From Bradyrhizobium sp. NP1 (lineage in GTDB: Bacteria; Pseudomonadota; Alphaproteobacteria; Rhizobiales; Xanthobacteraceae): a stretch of DNA of 64,000 nucleotides. Below the pieces are notes generated by a model. It saw only the letters and a list, made by a program, of their open reading frames with translations. It did no database searches and had not been told where the DNA came from. This document shows, one piece after another, positions 23,931-33,547 of the stretch. Made by a program: the position numbers and the translations under genes. The stretch lies in contig NZ_CP127385.1 in assembly GCF_030378205.1 (NCBI RefSeq), positions 5,310,001 through 5,374,000 on the forward strand. Direction: 5' to 3'. Numbering within the stretch: the stretch's first letter is position 1; each line of letters opens with the position of its first letter.

Positions 23931-24608
23931 TCAGTTCGACGCGAAGCAATACAGCAGGCCATCGCCGCCGGTGCTCTTCAGGTCGGCCTGCGAGCAGCCG
24001 CCGTCCGGTCCGCGCGAGGGATGCGACGAATTCCAGGATTTCGAGGCGTCATCGTCACGCAGGCCGATGCGGTCGGAATGGCCGAGCATCGCGGAGCCTT
24101 GCGTCGCGCTCGTCCAGTTCTTGCAGGTGCGGTCCTCGCCGGTCGCGAAAGCCGTGCCGTCCGCCTGCGATCCCGTCAGGATGTCGTGCCGGTTCGGCGT
24201 GTCGCCGCGGCCGTTGATGACCTCGCCCTTCTCGGAGAGCGCGGTCTGCTTGGTGAGATTGTTGCCGGCGCTGTGCAGGTCGGCGACGTCCTTGGCAATG
24301 ACCGCGCCCTTGGCGTTCTTCCATGGACCCTTGCCGATGCGCTCGCGCGCGTTGACGGCAGGCTGACCGTCGGCGGCCTGCGTCGAAAGATAGGCGTGCC
24401 AGGTCTTTGCACCCGCTCCCGTGGCCTGAGCCAACATCTGGCAGTGCTTGTCGGCGCCGGCCAGGCCGCCGAGATTGGCGCCACCACCGACGCCGACGCT
24501 GGTGACGAAGAAGCTGGTGTCGGCCGATTGGGCATTCGCCGGTGCGGCGAAGACGCCGGCTATGAGGGCGAAACACAGGGGCGAGAGAGCTTTGGCCGCA
24601 ATACGCAT
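23931..24608 (-). CDS. Lectin-like secreted protein
   Basis: A 225-residue exported protein. The signal peptide ends near PANAQ. The mature domain has CQMLAQATGAGAKTWHAYLS, VNARERIGKGPW and NRHDILTGSQADGT blocks, then TCKNWTSAT and late GGCSQADL, LYCFASN cysteines, the layout of a C-type-lectin-like/DUF1554 fold. Such proteins in Bradyrhizobium are often annotated as lectins; carbohydrate binding is not proven. GGAGGA precedes 24608. Confidence 0.75.
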   Translation of the reverse strand: MRIAAKALSPLCFALIAGVFAAPANAQSADTSFFVTSVGVGGGANLGGLAGADKHCQMLAQATGAGAKTWHAYLSTQAADGQPAVNARERIGKGPWKNAKGAVIAKDVADLHSAGNNLTKQTALSEKGEVINGRGDTPNRHDILTGSQADGTAFATGEDRTCKNWTSATQGSAMLGHSDRIGLRDDDASKSWNSSHPSRGPDGGCSQADLKSTGGDGLLYCFASN

Positions 24609-24720
24609 CGAATCCTCCGGATTGTTTTGGCCTTCCGCCCTCCTTCCGAGAGCCGAGGCTTACGCTGGAACCCGTCGCGCCCCGGATTATTCCAGATCAT
24701 CATGACGGACGGGCAAAGCA

Positions 24721-24752
24721 AAAGGCGCTGCGGAGCGAACCGCAGCGCCTTT
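24721..24752. terminator. Hairpin terminator after the Tim44-like gene
   Basis: A perfect 13 bp stem (AAAGGCGCTGCGG / CCGCAGCGCCTTT) with loop AGCGAA, with T-runs at both ends. It lies 25 bp past the stop of the Tim44-like gene on the minus strand and in the interval before the lectin-like gene. Confidence 0.8.
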
Positions 24753-24776
24753 CGGATTTTCATTTGCACGGACCGA

Positions 24777-25727
24777 TCAGCTGGTCTGCTGGATCCCCGA
24801 GAGCTCCCAATTGCTGCCGCGCGGCCGCACGAAGGTCCAGACCTCGGTGATCTCGGTCGGCGCCTCGCTGCCTTCGACCAGGCGCCCGCTCGCGCGGTCG
24901 ATGGTCTTGTCGACGAGCGAGAAGCGCATCGCCACCGTCGCATAGTCGGTGTTGCCTTCGCGCCAGGCTTCCGCGAGGTCGCCCTGCAGGAGCTTCACGT
25001 TCGACGTCTTGTTGACGACGCCGCGGGCGCGGTTCTGCTCGAGATCGCGCGCCAGATAGGACACCATCTCCGGCGACGCCAGCGTGTGCAGCCGGTTGAC
25101 GTCCTCGTCCGACCACGCCTGCTGGATCTCGCCGAGCAGCCGCTCGAAGTTCTCGTAGTCGGCCGGCTGGATCTCCAGCGGCGGGCTGTTCGAGCCCATG
25201 CCGAAGCCCAGTCCCGAGCCGAAGCCGCTTTGCATGGTCGATGCCTGGCCGGGGCCGGCATAGGCCGCGGCGGTGACATGGCGGCGCTGCCACCAGTTCA
25301 TCGCCATCCGGATCAGGAACACGATCAGCGCGATCTGCAGCAGCATGCCGAGCAGCGAGGCAAAGCCGCCGAGGCCACCGAACAGGCCGCCGCCGAACAG
25401 CATGCCGAGCAGGCCGGCGCCGAGGAAGCCCGCTGCAAGCCCGCCGAGCAGGCCGCGGCCCGGCGAGTTGAAGAAGCCGCCGCCGGCCGGCGTGTTGAGG
25501 CCGGGGCTAGCGGGCTGGGTGATGGTGCGGTTGAACGGGCTCGCGGTGCCCGGTGCGGTCGAGGTCGACGGCGGCGCGGCGAAAGTGCGGGACCCGCGCG
25601 AGCCGGACGAGAAGCCGCCGCCGGCGCGAGCGTCGGCAGAGGCAACCGTCAGCACCGTCGGAATCGCCAACGCGAGGGCGACGGCGATCACCTTGAAGAG
25701 GCCGCGCGTACGTTGCGAGAGGTTCAT
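24777..25727 (-). CDS. Tim44-like domain membrane protein
   Basis: A 316-residue protein: an N-terminal signal/anchor (FKVIAVALALAIPTVLTVASA), a Gly/Ser/Pro-rich low-complexity section, two glycine-rich membrane segments at about residues 95-145 (LLGGLAAGFLGAGLLGMLFGG, GFASLLGMLLQIALIVFLI), then a C-terminal Tim44-like domain (RLLGEIQQAWSDEDVNRLHTLASPEMVSYLARDL, VWTFVR). Bacterial Tim44-like proteins are inner-membrane proteins of unclear role. The start at 25727 has GGGAA upstream. Confidence 0.85.
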   Translation of the reverse strand: MNLSQRTRGLFKVIAVALALAIPTVLTVASADARAGGGFSSGSRGSRTFAAPPSTSTAPGTASPFNRTITQPASPGLNTPAGGGFFNSPGRGLLGGLAAGFLGAGLLGMLFGGGLFGGLGGFASLLGMLLQIALIVFLIRMAMNWWQRRHVTAAAYAGPGQASTMQSGFGSGLGFGMGSNSPPLEIQPADYENFERLLGEIQQAWSDEDVNRLHTLASPEMVSYLARDLEQNRARGVVNKTSNVKLLQGDLAEAWREGNTDYATVAMRFSLVDKTIDRASGRLVEGSEAPTEITEVWTFVRPRGSNWELSGIQQTS

Positions 25728-25893
25728 GTTGGTTTCCCTGAAGAAGTCCCCATCCGGGGACGTCATTAAGATGGGCAGGGCCGGCCAAATGTGAAGCCGG
25801 AAACGGGAACCATGGCTGCGGCTCTGCGTCGCGGGGATTTTACCGCGCGGCCATTGCTGCAGCGCAGGCGGTTCCCAGGGGTCATGGTACGGC

Positions 25894-28452
25894 TCATGGC
25901 GGAGCCATGGTTTCCTTCACCGCCGCGACGAGCTGGCTCAGCGTGAACGGCTTCGGCAGGAAGGCGAATTGCTGGTTTTCCGGCAGGCTCTTGTCGAAGG
26001 CGTCCTCGGCATAGCCGGAGACGAAGATGATCTTCAACTCCGGGTTGCGCTCGCGCATCGCCTTGAGCAGCGTCGGACCGTCCATCTCCGGCATCACCAC
26101 GTCGGAGACGACGAGATCGACCGCACCGTTCTTCTCTTCCAGCGCCTCCATGGCCTCGATGCCGTTCGAGGCCTCGATCACGCTGTAGCCGCGCGAACGC
26201 AGGCCCCGCGCGTTCAGCGAGCGCAGGCCCTCCTCGTCCTCGACCAGCAGGATGGTGCCCTGCCCGGTGAGGTCGGTGCGCGGCTTGGCCGGCTCGGCCG
26301 CCTCCTTCGCTGCGCTGGCCGCTTGCGCCTCGTGCTGCGCGTCCTGCTCGGGGCGGTGCCGCGGCAGGAAGATGTGGAACGCGGTGCCCTTGCCTTCCTC
26401 CGAGTCGACATAGACGAAGCCGCCGGTCTGCTTGATGATGCCGTAGACGGTGGAAAGACCGAGCCCGGTGCCCTTGCCGACCTCCTTGGTGGAGAAGAAC
26501 GGCTCGAAGATCTTTTCGCGGATATCGGCGGGGATGCCGGTGCCGGTGTCGGCGATGTCGATCCGGACATAGTCCGCCGCCGGCATGCCCTTGTAGGCGA
26601 GCTGGCCGGCTTCCCCGGCCGTGACATTGCCGGTCTTCACCGTCAGCTTGCCGCCGTCGGGCATCGCGTCGCGCGCATTGACCGCGAGGTTGACGATCAC
26701 CTGCTCGAACTGGGAGACGTCGACCTTGACCGGCCACAGGTCGCGCCCGTGCACTAGGTCGAGCTTGACCTTCTCGCCGATCAGGCGCCGCAGCAGCATG
26801 GTGAGGTCACTCAGCGCGTCGCCGAGATCGAGCACCTGCGGCCGCAGCGTCTGCCGGCGCGAGAAGGCGAGCAGCTGCCGCACCAGCGTCGCTGCGCGCG
26901 TCGCGTTCTGCTTGATCTGCATGATGTCCTGGAACGACGGGTCGGTCGGCTTGTGCGCGTTCAGCAGGAAGTCGTTGGCCATCATGATGGCCGACAGCAC
27001 GTTGTTGAAGTCGTGCGCGATGCCGCCGGCGAGCTGGCCCACCATCTCCATCTTCTGCGACTGGTTGATCTGGTTCTCCAGGGCGCGCCGCTCGGTGGTC
27101 TCCAGCATGTAGACGATCGCGGCTTCGGTCTCGCGCTCGTCCTCCTCGACCGAGGTGACGAAGAACTGGCCCCAGCGCTCCTTCGCCCCCTCCAGCATCA
27201 CCTCGACGGGAGCGATATCGCCCTGCCCTTCGGCGGCGCGGTTGATCGCCGCGATCAGGAAGCCGCGGTCGCGGGCATTGACCACGCGGAAGATCGATTT
27301 GGCGGCAGAGCCGTCCGGCGTCAGGGCCTGCGCGAGCTTGACGAAGCGCGCATTGGTGCGCACCACCGCGCCGGCGCGGTCGACGGTCGCGATCGCCATC
27401 GGCGTGTGGTCGAAGAAGCGCATGAAGCGCACTTCGGCCGCGCGCTGCGGATCGGCGCGCTCGTCGCGGGCGCGGCTGATCACCAGCGTCCGCGACGGAC
27501 CGGGCACGCCGTCGGCGCCGAAGGCGAGCTTGTGATAGAGACGGACCGGCATCGTCTTGCCGCCGCGCATGCGCAGGTCGATGTCGAACACCTCGGTCTT
27601 GACCTCGCCCGGCGCCGCGGTGATCGAGGTCAAGAGCGCCGTGCCGTCGCCGGAGACGATATCGGCGAGCCTGAGGCCGCCGGAGCCGATCTCGGCGAGA
27701 TCATGGTCGAGCCAGTTGGCGAGCGTCGCATTGACATAGACGATGTCGCCGGCCGCATTGACCGAGAAGAAGCCGCACGGCGCGTGGTCGAGATATTCGA
27801 TGGCGTGCTGCAGCTCCTGGAACACGTCCTCCTGCCGCTCGCGGTCGCGGGTGATGTCAGCGACCGTCCACACCGCATACTTCGCCTCGCGCTTGCCGGC
27901 GCCCAGCGGCCGCACCCGCATCCGCAGCCAGCGGCCGTGGCCGCCTTCCTGGCCCGCGATCCGCACTTCCTCCTGCTGACGCTTGCCCTCGCGCGAGGCC
28001 TTGAGCAGGCGGAACACCGCCTCCGATACGTCGGGATTGCCGATGAAGACCCGCTCGACCGGGCGCACCTCCCGGGCCGAGGCCGCGCCGGTCAGCGCCA
28101 GGTAGGCGGCGTTGGCATAGACCACATGGCCGCGCGGATCGGTCACCGCGAGCCCGTCGAAGGCGTTATCGGCGATGCGGCCGACCACCGGATCGTCGGC
28201 GCGGCGGTTGGCGAAGCGGACGATGCCGGCGGCGAAGGCGAACAGGTTGAACAGCCCGACCATGGCCAGCAGCGCCAGCACGCCGAGGATATAGGGCTGC
28301 GCCTGCGCGCGCCCGATCGTGGTCAGCCCGAGCGCGACGGCGACCAGCGCGACCGCGACCAGAAGCACCAGCAGGATGCTGCCGCCGCGCCGCGGCGGCT
28401 CGTGCACGACCATCGGTTCCGATGCCGTATCGTTGTCGGTTGCGCTGGTCAT
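25894..28452 (-). CDS. cckA: Hybrid sensor histidine kinase CckA
   Basis: An 852-residue cell-cycle kinase. Two membrane helices (about residues 23-75) are followed by PAS domains, then HisKA with the phosphorylation site [16 protein letters not shown] (His near 480), a HATPase domain ([29 protein letters not shown]) and a receiver domain ([13 protein letters not shown], phospho-Asp near 783 in [10 protein letters not shown]). In alphaproteobacteria it phosphorylates CtrA through ChpT. It lies next to the flagellar block, whose promoters carry CtrA boxes. The stop is 166 bp from the Tim44-like start, so it is probably a separate unit. Confidence 0.92.
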   Translation of the reverse strand: MTSATDNDTASEPMVVHEPPRRGGSILLVLLVAVALVAVALGLTTIGRAQAQPYILGVLALLAMVGLFNLFAFAAGIVRFANRRADDPVVGRIADNAFDGLAVTDPRGHVVYANAAYLALTGAASAREVRPVERVFIGNPDVSEAVFRLLKASREGKRQQEEVRIAGQEGGHGRWLRMRVRPLGAGKREAKYAVWTVADITRDRERQEDVFQELQHAIEYLDHAPCGFFSVNAAGDIVYVNATLANWLDHDLAEIGSGGLRLADIVSGDGTALLTSITAAPGEVKTEVFDIDLRMRGGKTMPVRLYHKLAFGADGVPGPSRTLVISRARDERADPQRAAEVRFMRFFDHTPMAIATVDRAGAVVRTNARFVKLAQALTPDGSAAKSIFRVVNARDRGFLIAAINRAAEGQGDIAPVEVMLEGAKERWGQFFVTSVEEDERETEAAIVYMLETTERRALENQINQSQKMEMVGQLAGGIAHDFNNVLSAIMMANDFLLNAHKPTDPSFQDIMQIKQNATRAATLVRQLLAFSRRQTLRPQVLDLGDALSDLTMLLRRLIGEKVKLDLVHGRDLWPVKVDVSQFEQVIVNLAVNARDAMPDGGKLTVKTGNVTAGEAGQLAYKGMPAADYVRIDIADTGTGIPADIREKIFEPFFSTKEVGKGTGLGLSTVYGIIKQTGGFVYVDSEEGKGTAFHIFLPRHRPEQDAQHEAQAASAAKEAAEPAKPRTDLTGQGTILLVEDEEGLRSLNARGLRSRGYSVIEASNGIEAMEALEEKNGAVDLVVSDVVMPEMDGPTLLKAMRERNPELKIIFVSGYAEDAFDKSLPENQQFAFLPKPFTLSQLVAAVKETMAPP

Positions 28453-28621
28453 TGGCTTAGGACGCGGCCTGTCGGGGTGAGAGGAAATTGCGGTACTTAC
28501 GCCACTAAAACCTACCCCCTCACTGCCTGAATCGGACCGGGCAGCGCAAGGCGTCAGGCGGCGATTTCCTTGGACTTTCCAGCCGTTATTCTACGCCGTT
28601 CGGCCCCGGCCCGCATCCCCT

Positions 28622-28699
28622 CCAGTGTGGCTTTGGCTCTGACGTTCCTTTGAAGATAGCGCGGCGAAACCGAAAGGAACGTCAAATCCGCTCCGCTAG
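28622..28699. repeat. Palindromic repeat, D type with C-like outer end
   Basis: Left end CCAGTGTGGCTTTGG is C-like, while the core GACGTTC / GAACGTCAAATCC is type D, so this copy looks like a hybrid. It runs to the CTAG at 28696-28699, which gives flhB its TAG stop. It sits in the 243 bp gap between flhB and cckA; nothing else was recognised there. Confidence 0.8.
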
Positions 28700-29775
28700 T
28701 GGCGCCGGCCGGACAGGCTGCGCTTGAGCCCCATGACGTAGCCGATGACCTCGGCGACCGCATGATAATGCTCGACCGGGATCTCCTCGTCGATGTCGAC
28801 GGTCGCATAGAGGGCACGCGCCAGCGGCACGTTCTCCACGACCGGCACGTCGTGCTCGCGGGCGACCTCCCGGATCTTGAGCGCGACCTGGTCGACGCCC
28901 TTGGCGACGCAGATCGGCGCCGACATGCCCCGCTCGTAGGACAGCGCGACAGAATAGTGGGTCGGGTTGGTGATGATGACGGAGGCCTTCGGAACCGCCG
29001 CCATCATGCGCTTCTTCATCCGCGCATTGCGCAATTGCCGGATGCGGCCCTTGACGTGCGGATCGCCTTCGGACTGCTTGAACTCCTCCTTCATCTCCTG
29101 CACCGACATCTTCTGCCGCTCGAACCACTGCCGGTACTGGAACAGGTAGTCGCCGATCGCGACCACCGCGAGCATTGCGACCACGGCTCCCATCAGGTGC
29201 TGGGTCAGCCCCGTGGTGGTGGACAAGAGCGCGGTCGGATCGAGCCGCACCATGGATTCGAGGCGATGGCGGTCCGGCCACAGGATCGCGGCCATCACGG
29301 CGCCGAGCGCGGTGATCTTGAAGATGCCCTTGGCGAAATTGGCGGCGGCCTGCTTGCCGAAGATGCGCTTCGCGCCGGAGGCCGGCGAGATCTTGGAGAA
29401 TTTCGGCTTGAGCGCTTCCCCCGACCACACCAGGCGGTGCTGCACCATGTTGCCGGCGATCGCGGCCAGCGCCAGCAGCAGGAGCGGGACGCCGATCGCG
29501 GCGATCACGGCATATTCCAGACTCTGCGCCAGGGCCAGCAGCCCCGGGCCGTCGCTGCGGATCATCCAGGAATTGGCGATCAGATTGCGCATCGGCACCA
29601 GGATGCCGCCGCCGATCGAGCCGGAGAAGGTCGACAGCACCAGCGTCGCACCGGCGATGATGAACCAGGTGTTGAGCTCCTGGCTCTTGACGACGTCGCC
29701 GCGCTCGAGCGCCTCGTCGAGGCGTTTTTGGGTCGGGTCTTCTGTCTTGTCTGACGTGTCGCTCTCGTCGGCCAT
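28696..29775 (-). CDS. flhB: Flagellar export apparatus protein FlhB
   Basis: A 359-residue protein: four membrane helices in about residues 30-215, then a cytoplasmic switch domain with the autocleavage motif NPTH (Asn near 270) in SVIITNPTHYSVALSYERGM. The opening DKTEDPTQKRLDEALERGDVVKSQEL is typical. It sets the substrate switch of the type III flagellar secretion gate. It is the last gene of the flgB-flgC-fliE-fliQ-fliR-flhB unit, 21 bp after fliR. Confidence 0.95.
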   Translation of the reverse strand: MADESDTSDKTEDPTQKRLDEALERGDVVKSQELNTWFIIAGATLVLSTFSGSIGGGILVPMRNLIANSWMIRSDGPGLLALAQSLEYAVIAAIGVPLLLLALAAIAGNMVQHRLVWSGEALKPKFSKISPASGAKRIFGKQAAANFAKGIFKITALGAVMAAILWPDRHRLESMVRLDPTALLSTTTGLTQHLMGAVVAMLAVVAIGDYLFQYRQWFERQKMSVQEMKEEFKQSEGDPHVKGRIRQLRNARMKKRMMAAVPKASVIITNPTHYSVALSYERGMSAPICVAKGVDQVALKIREVAREHDVPVVENVPLARALYATVDIDEEIPVEHYHAVAEVIGYVMGLKRSLSGRRH

Positions 29776-29796
29776 CGAGTGCCTGCTATTTTCGAT

Positions 29797-30564
29797 TTAT
29801 CGAGGCATCAGGTCGTGCATCACGTCGCCGAAATAATCGAGGAAGCTTCCCATCATCGCCGCGATGACGACAGCGAGGATCAGGAAGCCCGCGATGATGG
29901 AGAGCGGAACGCCGACGAAATAGACCTGCATCTGCGGCATCAGCCGCGCCAGCACGCCGAGCCCGAGGTTGAACACCAGTCCGAACACCAGGAACGGCGC
30001 CGACAGCTGCAGGCCGATCTTGAAGGCGGCGGCGAAGGCGCGCGTCGCCAGCGAAGCGACGTCGCCGCTCGCCAGGATCTCGCCCGGCGCGAAGATCTTG
30101 TAGCTGTCGTTCAGCGCCGCGATGACCAGGTGATGGCTGTCGGTCGCAAACAGCATGGTCACGCCGAGCATGGTGAGGAAGTTGCCGATCAGGATGCCCT
30201 GCTGGCCCTGCGTCGGGTCGACCGAGGTGACGAAGCCGAGCCCCATCTGCTGCGCGATCACCGAGCCCGCGACCTGTAGCGCGGACAGCGTCACGCGCGC
30301 CGTGGCCCCGAGCACGATGCCGATCACGATCTCGCGCAGCATCAGCACCAGCAGCGCCGCCATCGACTGCAGGTCGATCGTGTAGGCGTTGCGATGCAGC
30401 GGCAGGATGATAAAGGTCAGCATCACGGCGATCGCAAGCTTGACGCGCACCGGGATGTTGGACTCGCCGAGCCCCGGCAGCAGCATCACCATCGCGCCGA
30501 TGCGGGCGAACACCAGCATGAAGGCCGCGGCCAGCGCCGGCAGAAATGAGATATCGATCCGCAT
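29797..30564 (-). CDS. fliR: Flagellar export apparatus protein FliR
   Basis: A 255-residue protein with six membrane helices (ALAAAFMLVFARIGAMVMLLPG, LREIVIGIVLGATARV and others) and the conserved GLGFVTSVDPTQGQQGILIGNF loop. Part of the FliPQR export gate at the base of the flagellum. Followed by flhB. Confidence 0.95.
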   Translation of the reverse strand: MRIDISFLPALAAAFMLVFARIGAMVMLLPGLGESNIPVRVKLAIAVMLTFIILPLHRNAYTIDLQSMAALLVLMLREIVIGIVLGATARVTLSALQVAGSVIAQQMGLGFVTSVDPTQGQQGILIGNFLTMLGVTMLFATDSHHLVIAALNDSYKIFAPGEILASGDVASLATRAFAAAFKIGLQLSAPFLVFGLVFNLGLGVLARLMPQMQVYFVGVPLSIIAGFLILAVVIAAMMGSFLDYFGDVMHDLMPR

Positions 30565-30629
30565 CGTCCAGCATTCCGGCGGCAGCCAAGGCGATCAATT
30601 TCAATTCCCGCCGCACGACAAAGAATGCA

Positions 30630-30893
30630 TCAGCCGCCGATGATTCGCGACGATATCCGCATCATGTGACCGTGCAGCGAATCCGCCATGAACGGCAGCG
30701 CCAGCAGCATGGTCACGAAGATCGCAAGGATCTTCGGCACGAACACCAGCGTCTGCTCCTGGATCTGGGTCAGCGCCTGGAACAGCGACACCACGACGCC
30801 GACCACGAGGCCGACCACCATCAGCGGCGAGGAGACCACCACGATGGTCCAGATCGCATCGCGTGCGACGTCGAGGGTTTCGGGACCGGTCAT
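30630..30893 (-). CDS. fliQ: Flagellar export apparatus protein FliQ
   Basis: An 87-residue protein with two membrane helices (WTIVVVSSPLMVVGLVVGVVV, ILAIFVTMLLALPFMADSL) separated by the FQALTQIQEQTLVFVPK loop, the FliQ signature. A subunit of the FliPQR gate. A 132 bp gap separates it from fliE. Confidence 0.95.
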   Translation of the reverse strand: MTGPETLDVARDAIWTIVVVSSPLMVVGLVVGVVVSLFQALTQIQEQTLVFVPKILAIFVTMLLALPFMADSLHGHMMRISSRIIGG

Positions 30894-31025
30894 TTTTGCA
30901 TTCTCACTTGCGGTTGCCTCACCATTTCAAAACCGGCGTTCGGCCGATTGCTGCAAATGGCGAGCAGCGAATGGCGAATGGATAAGCCCCCCAATCCGCC
31001 AGCCGCCGCTCGCCTTTCGCGCCCC

Positions 31026-31343
31026 TTAGATCGTCATCTTCATGATGTCTTCGTAGGACTGGATCACCCGGTCGCGCACCGAGACCAGCGTCGACACCGC
31101 GACGTCGGTTTCCGCGACCGCCGTCACCACGTCCATCACATTGGCCTTGCCCGCGGCCATCGCCACGGTCTGCGCGTCCGACTTGCGTCCCGTCTCCAGC
31201 ACGCTGCCCATCGCGTCCTTGAGCAGCGCGGAGAACGAAGGACCTGTACCTGTACCGGTATCGGAGCCCTTGCCCGCCTCGCCCGGATTGAGGATGCGGG
31301 CGAGACTGGCATAGGCATTGGCGGCGACGGTCGGTGAAGCCAT
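31026..31343 (-). CDS. fliE: Flagellar hook-basal body protein FliE
   Basis: A 105-residue rod adaptor. The C-terminal helix (DVVTAVAETDVAVSTLVSVRDRVIQSYEDIMKMTI) is the conserved FliE end. FliE links the MS ring and rod. It lies 11 bp after flgC. Confidence 0.92.
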   Translation of the reverse strand: MASPTVAANAYASLARILNPGEAGKGSDTGTGTGPSFSALLKDAMGSVLETGRKSDAQTVAMAAGKANVMDVVTAVAETDVAVSTLVSVRDRVIQSYEDIMKMTI

Positions 31344-31354
31344 GATGATTTCTC

Positions 31355-31780
31355 TCAGCTCTTGAGGATGTCGAGGGTGCGCTGGATCATCCGGCGCGTG
31401 GCGCTGATGATGTTGAGGTTCGCCTCATAGGAGCGCTGGGCGTCGCGCATGTCGGTCATTTCGATCATCGGATTGACGTTGGGATATTTGACGTTGCCGC
31501 TGGCGTCGGCAGCGGGGTTGCTCGGCTCGTACTTGACGCGGAACGCGGAATTGTCGGGCTTGATCTTGCCGAGCGTCACCACCTTGGCATCCAGCGCGCG
31601 GTTGAGCTCGGAGGAGAAGGTCGGCACCTTGCGGCGATAGGGATCGCTGCCGGCCGTCGGCGCGGTCGAATCGGCGTTGGCGAGATTTTCCGAGATCACC
31701 CGCATGCGTCCGGCCTGCGCGCGCAGGCCCGAGGTCGCAATCGCCATCGAGCGGACGAAATCGCTTGAATCCTCAGCCAT
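31355..31780 (-). CDS. flgC: Flagellar basal body rod protein FlgC
   Basis: A 141-residue rod protein. MAIATSGLRAQAGRMRVISENLANADST is the N-terminal Flg_bb_rod motif, and MRDAQRSYEANLNIISATRRMI is the C-terminal rod helix. Proximal-rod subunit exported by the FliPQR/FlhB gate. It is 29 bp after flgB in the same unit. Confidence 0.95.
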   Translation of the reverse strand: MAEDSSDFVRSMAIATSGLRAQAGRMRVISENLANADSTAPTAGSDPYRRKVPTFSSELNRALDAKVVTLGKIKPDNSAFRVKYEPSNPAADASGNVKYPNVNPMIEMTDMRDAQRSYEANLNIISATRRMIQRTLDILKS

Positions 31781-31809
31781 GCCCCTGCTCCTCCACGGCC
31801 CCGTTCAAC

Positions 31810-32214
31810 CTAGCCCTTGCCGATCGCGGTCTTCAGAAGGTGCAGGCTCTTGGAATAGAGCGAGGTCACCGCGGCGTAATCCATCTGGTTGGCCGAGGAC
31901 TTGAGCATCTCGTCCTCGAGATTGACCGCATTGCCGGCGGGCCGCGTCACGAAGCCGGCGCGGCGGTTCTGGTCGAAGCTCTCGGCTGCGGCCGACGACG
32001 CCATGTGATCGCCGGCGGTGCGCATCATCGCGAGCGAGCCCATGGAACCCGCGACCGCGCCGGTCTTGTCGAACTTCGGAGCGACCAGGTCGCGCGGCCT
32101 GAAGTTCGGTGTGTCGGAGTTGGAGACGTTCTCGGCCAGCACACGCTGGCGCTCCTGATGCCATTGCATCTTGGTCCGCAACACCGACAACACGGGTAGA
32201 TCGCTGATCGACAT
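31810..32214 (-). CDS. flgB: Flagellar basal body rod protein FlgB
   Basis: A 134-residue rod protein. The rod motif is QRVLAENVSNSDTPNFRPRDL, with the C-terminal TSLYSKSLHLLKTAIGKG. It is first in the minus-strand unit; AAGGGGG precedes the ATG. A perfect TTAA-N7-TTAA box lies 66-80 bp upstream, so CtrA probably controls the whole unit. Confidence 0.93.
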   Translation of the reverse strand: MSISDLPVLSVLRTKMQWHQERQRVLAENVSNSDTPNFRPRDLVAPKFDKTGAVAGSMGSLAMMRTAGDHMASSAAAESFDQNRRAGFVTRPAGNAVNLEDEMLKSSANQMDYAAVTSLYSKSLHLLKTAIGKG

Positions 32215-32279
32215 TGCGGCTGCCCCCTTGTGGCGAGGCCTGATGCTCTCCCACTAGGCAGAATTTGCCGCGTGTATGG

Positions 32280-32294
32280 TTAACGGCTGGTTAA
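32280..32294. promoter_or_regulatory. CtrA-type box upstream of flgB
   Basis: TTAA-CGGCTGG-TTAA, a perfect full CtrA site, in the 355 bp divergent region between flgB (start 32214) and fliO (start 32570). A partial copy, TTAA-GAGATCG-TTCT, lies at 32471-32485 nearer fliO. No gene is seen in 32215-32569. Confidence 0.75.
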
Positions 32295-32569
32295 AATCGA
32301 GATCCCGCCTCCCGGATGAATCCGGATCGGCCCCCTTCGAGCGCATTTTCGCCACGAATGGCCCGTTAACCCAACTCGCGCGGCCACTGCTTCAGGCGCA
32401 AGAAGTCGTTTTGGTCCGGCCGATTCATAGGTTATTAAGAGATGTGGGCGGCAGGTCCTGCCGTGAGGGGTTAAGAGATCGTTCTAACCAGGCCTTCTGC
32501 CAGCGTTATCGCGCGCGCCGCGCGATCAGCGAAGGGGCCTGACGAAAGCGGCATTTGCCGGGGACAAGC

Positions 32570-33547
32570 ATGTACCCATTGACCTTTTTCGTCGCGTTCG
32601 TCGCCGTCTTGGCGCTGATCGGGCTCGTGGCCTGGCTGGTGCGCCGATTCGCGACCAATCGGCTCGGCACCAACCCCAACCGCGGGCGAATGCCGCGGCT
32701 TGCGGTGATCGACGCCGCCGCGGTGGACGGAAGGCGTCGCCTGGTGCTGGTCCGGCGCGACAATGTCGAGCATCTCCTGATGATCGGCGGCCCGACCGAC
32801 ATCGTCGTGGAACCGAACATCGTGCGCGCGCAAGCCGGCCGCGAGCAGCTTCCGCAGCGAACCGGCGGCGTCGGCACCGAACTGCCGCCGCGGATCGCGC
32901 CCCTGCCCGACGCGGCGTGGGCCGAGGGTGAAGCAGCGCGTGGCGATGGCGGCTTCGATCTTCCGGAGCCGCAGATGCCGGAACCGCCGCCGCGTCCGGC
33001 ACGTCCCTCCTTCGCCGACGAGGTGCGCCGTCCGATGCCTGCGCATGCCGAACGGCGCCCCGATCCGCGCAACGATCCCCTGGCCGGCTTCGCGCCGGAG
33101 CCGATCAACACCCGGATCGAGCCGCGGCCCGAACCGCGCGAGCCGCGACCCGAACCGCGTCCCGAGCCGATGCCGCAGCGGATGACCCGCGCCGAACCGC
33201 TGATGCCGCGGCCGCAGCGTGCAACTGAGACGCCGAAGCCGCCGCCGATGCGCGCGCCGGCGCCCGAGCGGGCCGCCGCACCACCGCCGCCTCCGCCGCC
33301 CCCGGCACCGCCGCCGCCATTGCCGCAAAATGCGGATCAGAATCTCGCCGAGATGGCCCAGCGCCTCGAAGCCGCCTTGCGTCGCCCGGCATCCTCGCCC
33401 GAGGCCGCCCCGCCGGTTGCCCCCGAGCCGCCGCCGGTCCGTGCCGCCCGCACCGAGCCGCAGGCGGCACCGGCCAAGAGCAGCTTTGAGAACCTCGAAG
33501 ACGAGATGGCCTCCCTGCTCGGCCGTCCGAAACCGTCTTCTTCGTGA
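32570..33547 (+). CDS. fliO: FliO-like flagellar biosynthesis protein with long Pro-rich tail
   Basis: A 325-residue protein. The first about 100 residues match FliO: one membrane helix (FFVAFVAVLALIGLVAWLV), then a small soluble strand domain (LAVIDAAAVDGRRRLVLVRRDNVEHLLMIGGPTDIVVE). The other 220 residues are disordered and rich in Pro, Arg and Glu (for example RPEPREPRPEPRPEP, then a run of nine or more Pro/Ala), with a short amphipathic end. E. coli FliO lacks this tail. It overlaps fliP by GTGA, so the two are coupled. Confidence 0.8.
   Translation: MYPLTFFVAFVAVLALIGLVAWLVRRFATNRLGTNPNRGRMPRLAVIDAAAVDGRRRLVLVRRDNVEHLLMIGGPTDIVVEPNIVRAQAGREQLPQRTGGVGTELPPRIAPLPDAAWAEGEAARGDGGFDLPEPQMPEPPPRPARPSFADEVRRPMPAHAERRPDPRNDPLAGFAPEPINTRIEPRPEPREPRPEPRPEPMPQRMTRAEPLMPRPQRATETPKPPPMRAPAPERAAAPPPPPPPPAPPPPLPQNADQNLAEMAQRLEAALRRPASSPEAAPPVAPEPPPVRAARTEPQAAPAKSSFENLEDEMASLLGRPKPSSS

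Noticed and set aside
23016..25769. A long plus-strand open frame across the GST, lectin-like and Tim44 genes
   Set aside because: It crosses three genuine minus-strand genes and a strong terminator; its composition is that of an antisense frame.
26953..28530. A plus-strand open frame opposite cckA
   Set aside because: It mirrors the kinase coding frame and shows no domain.
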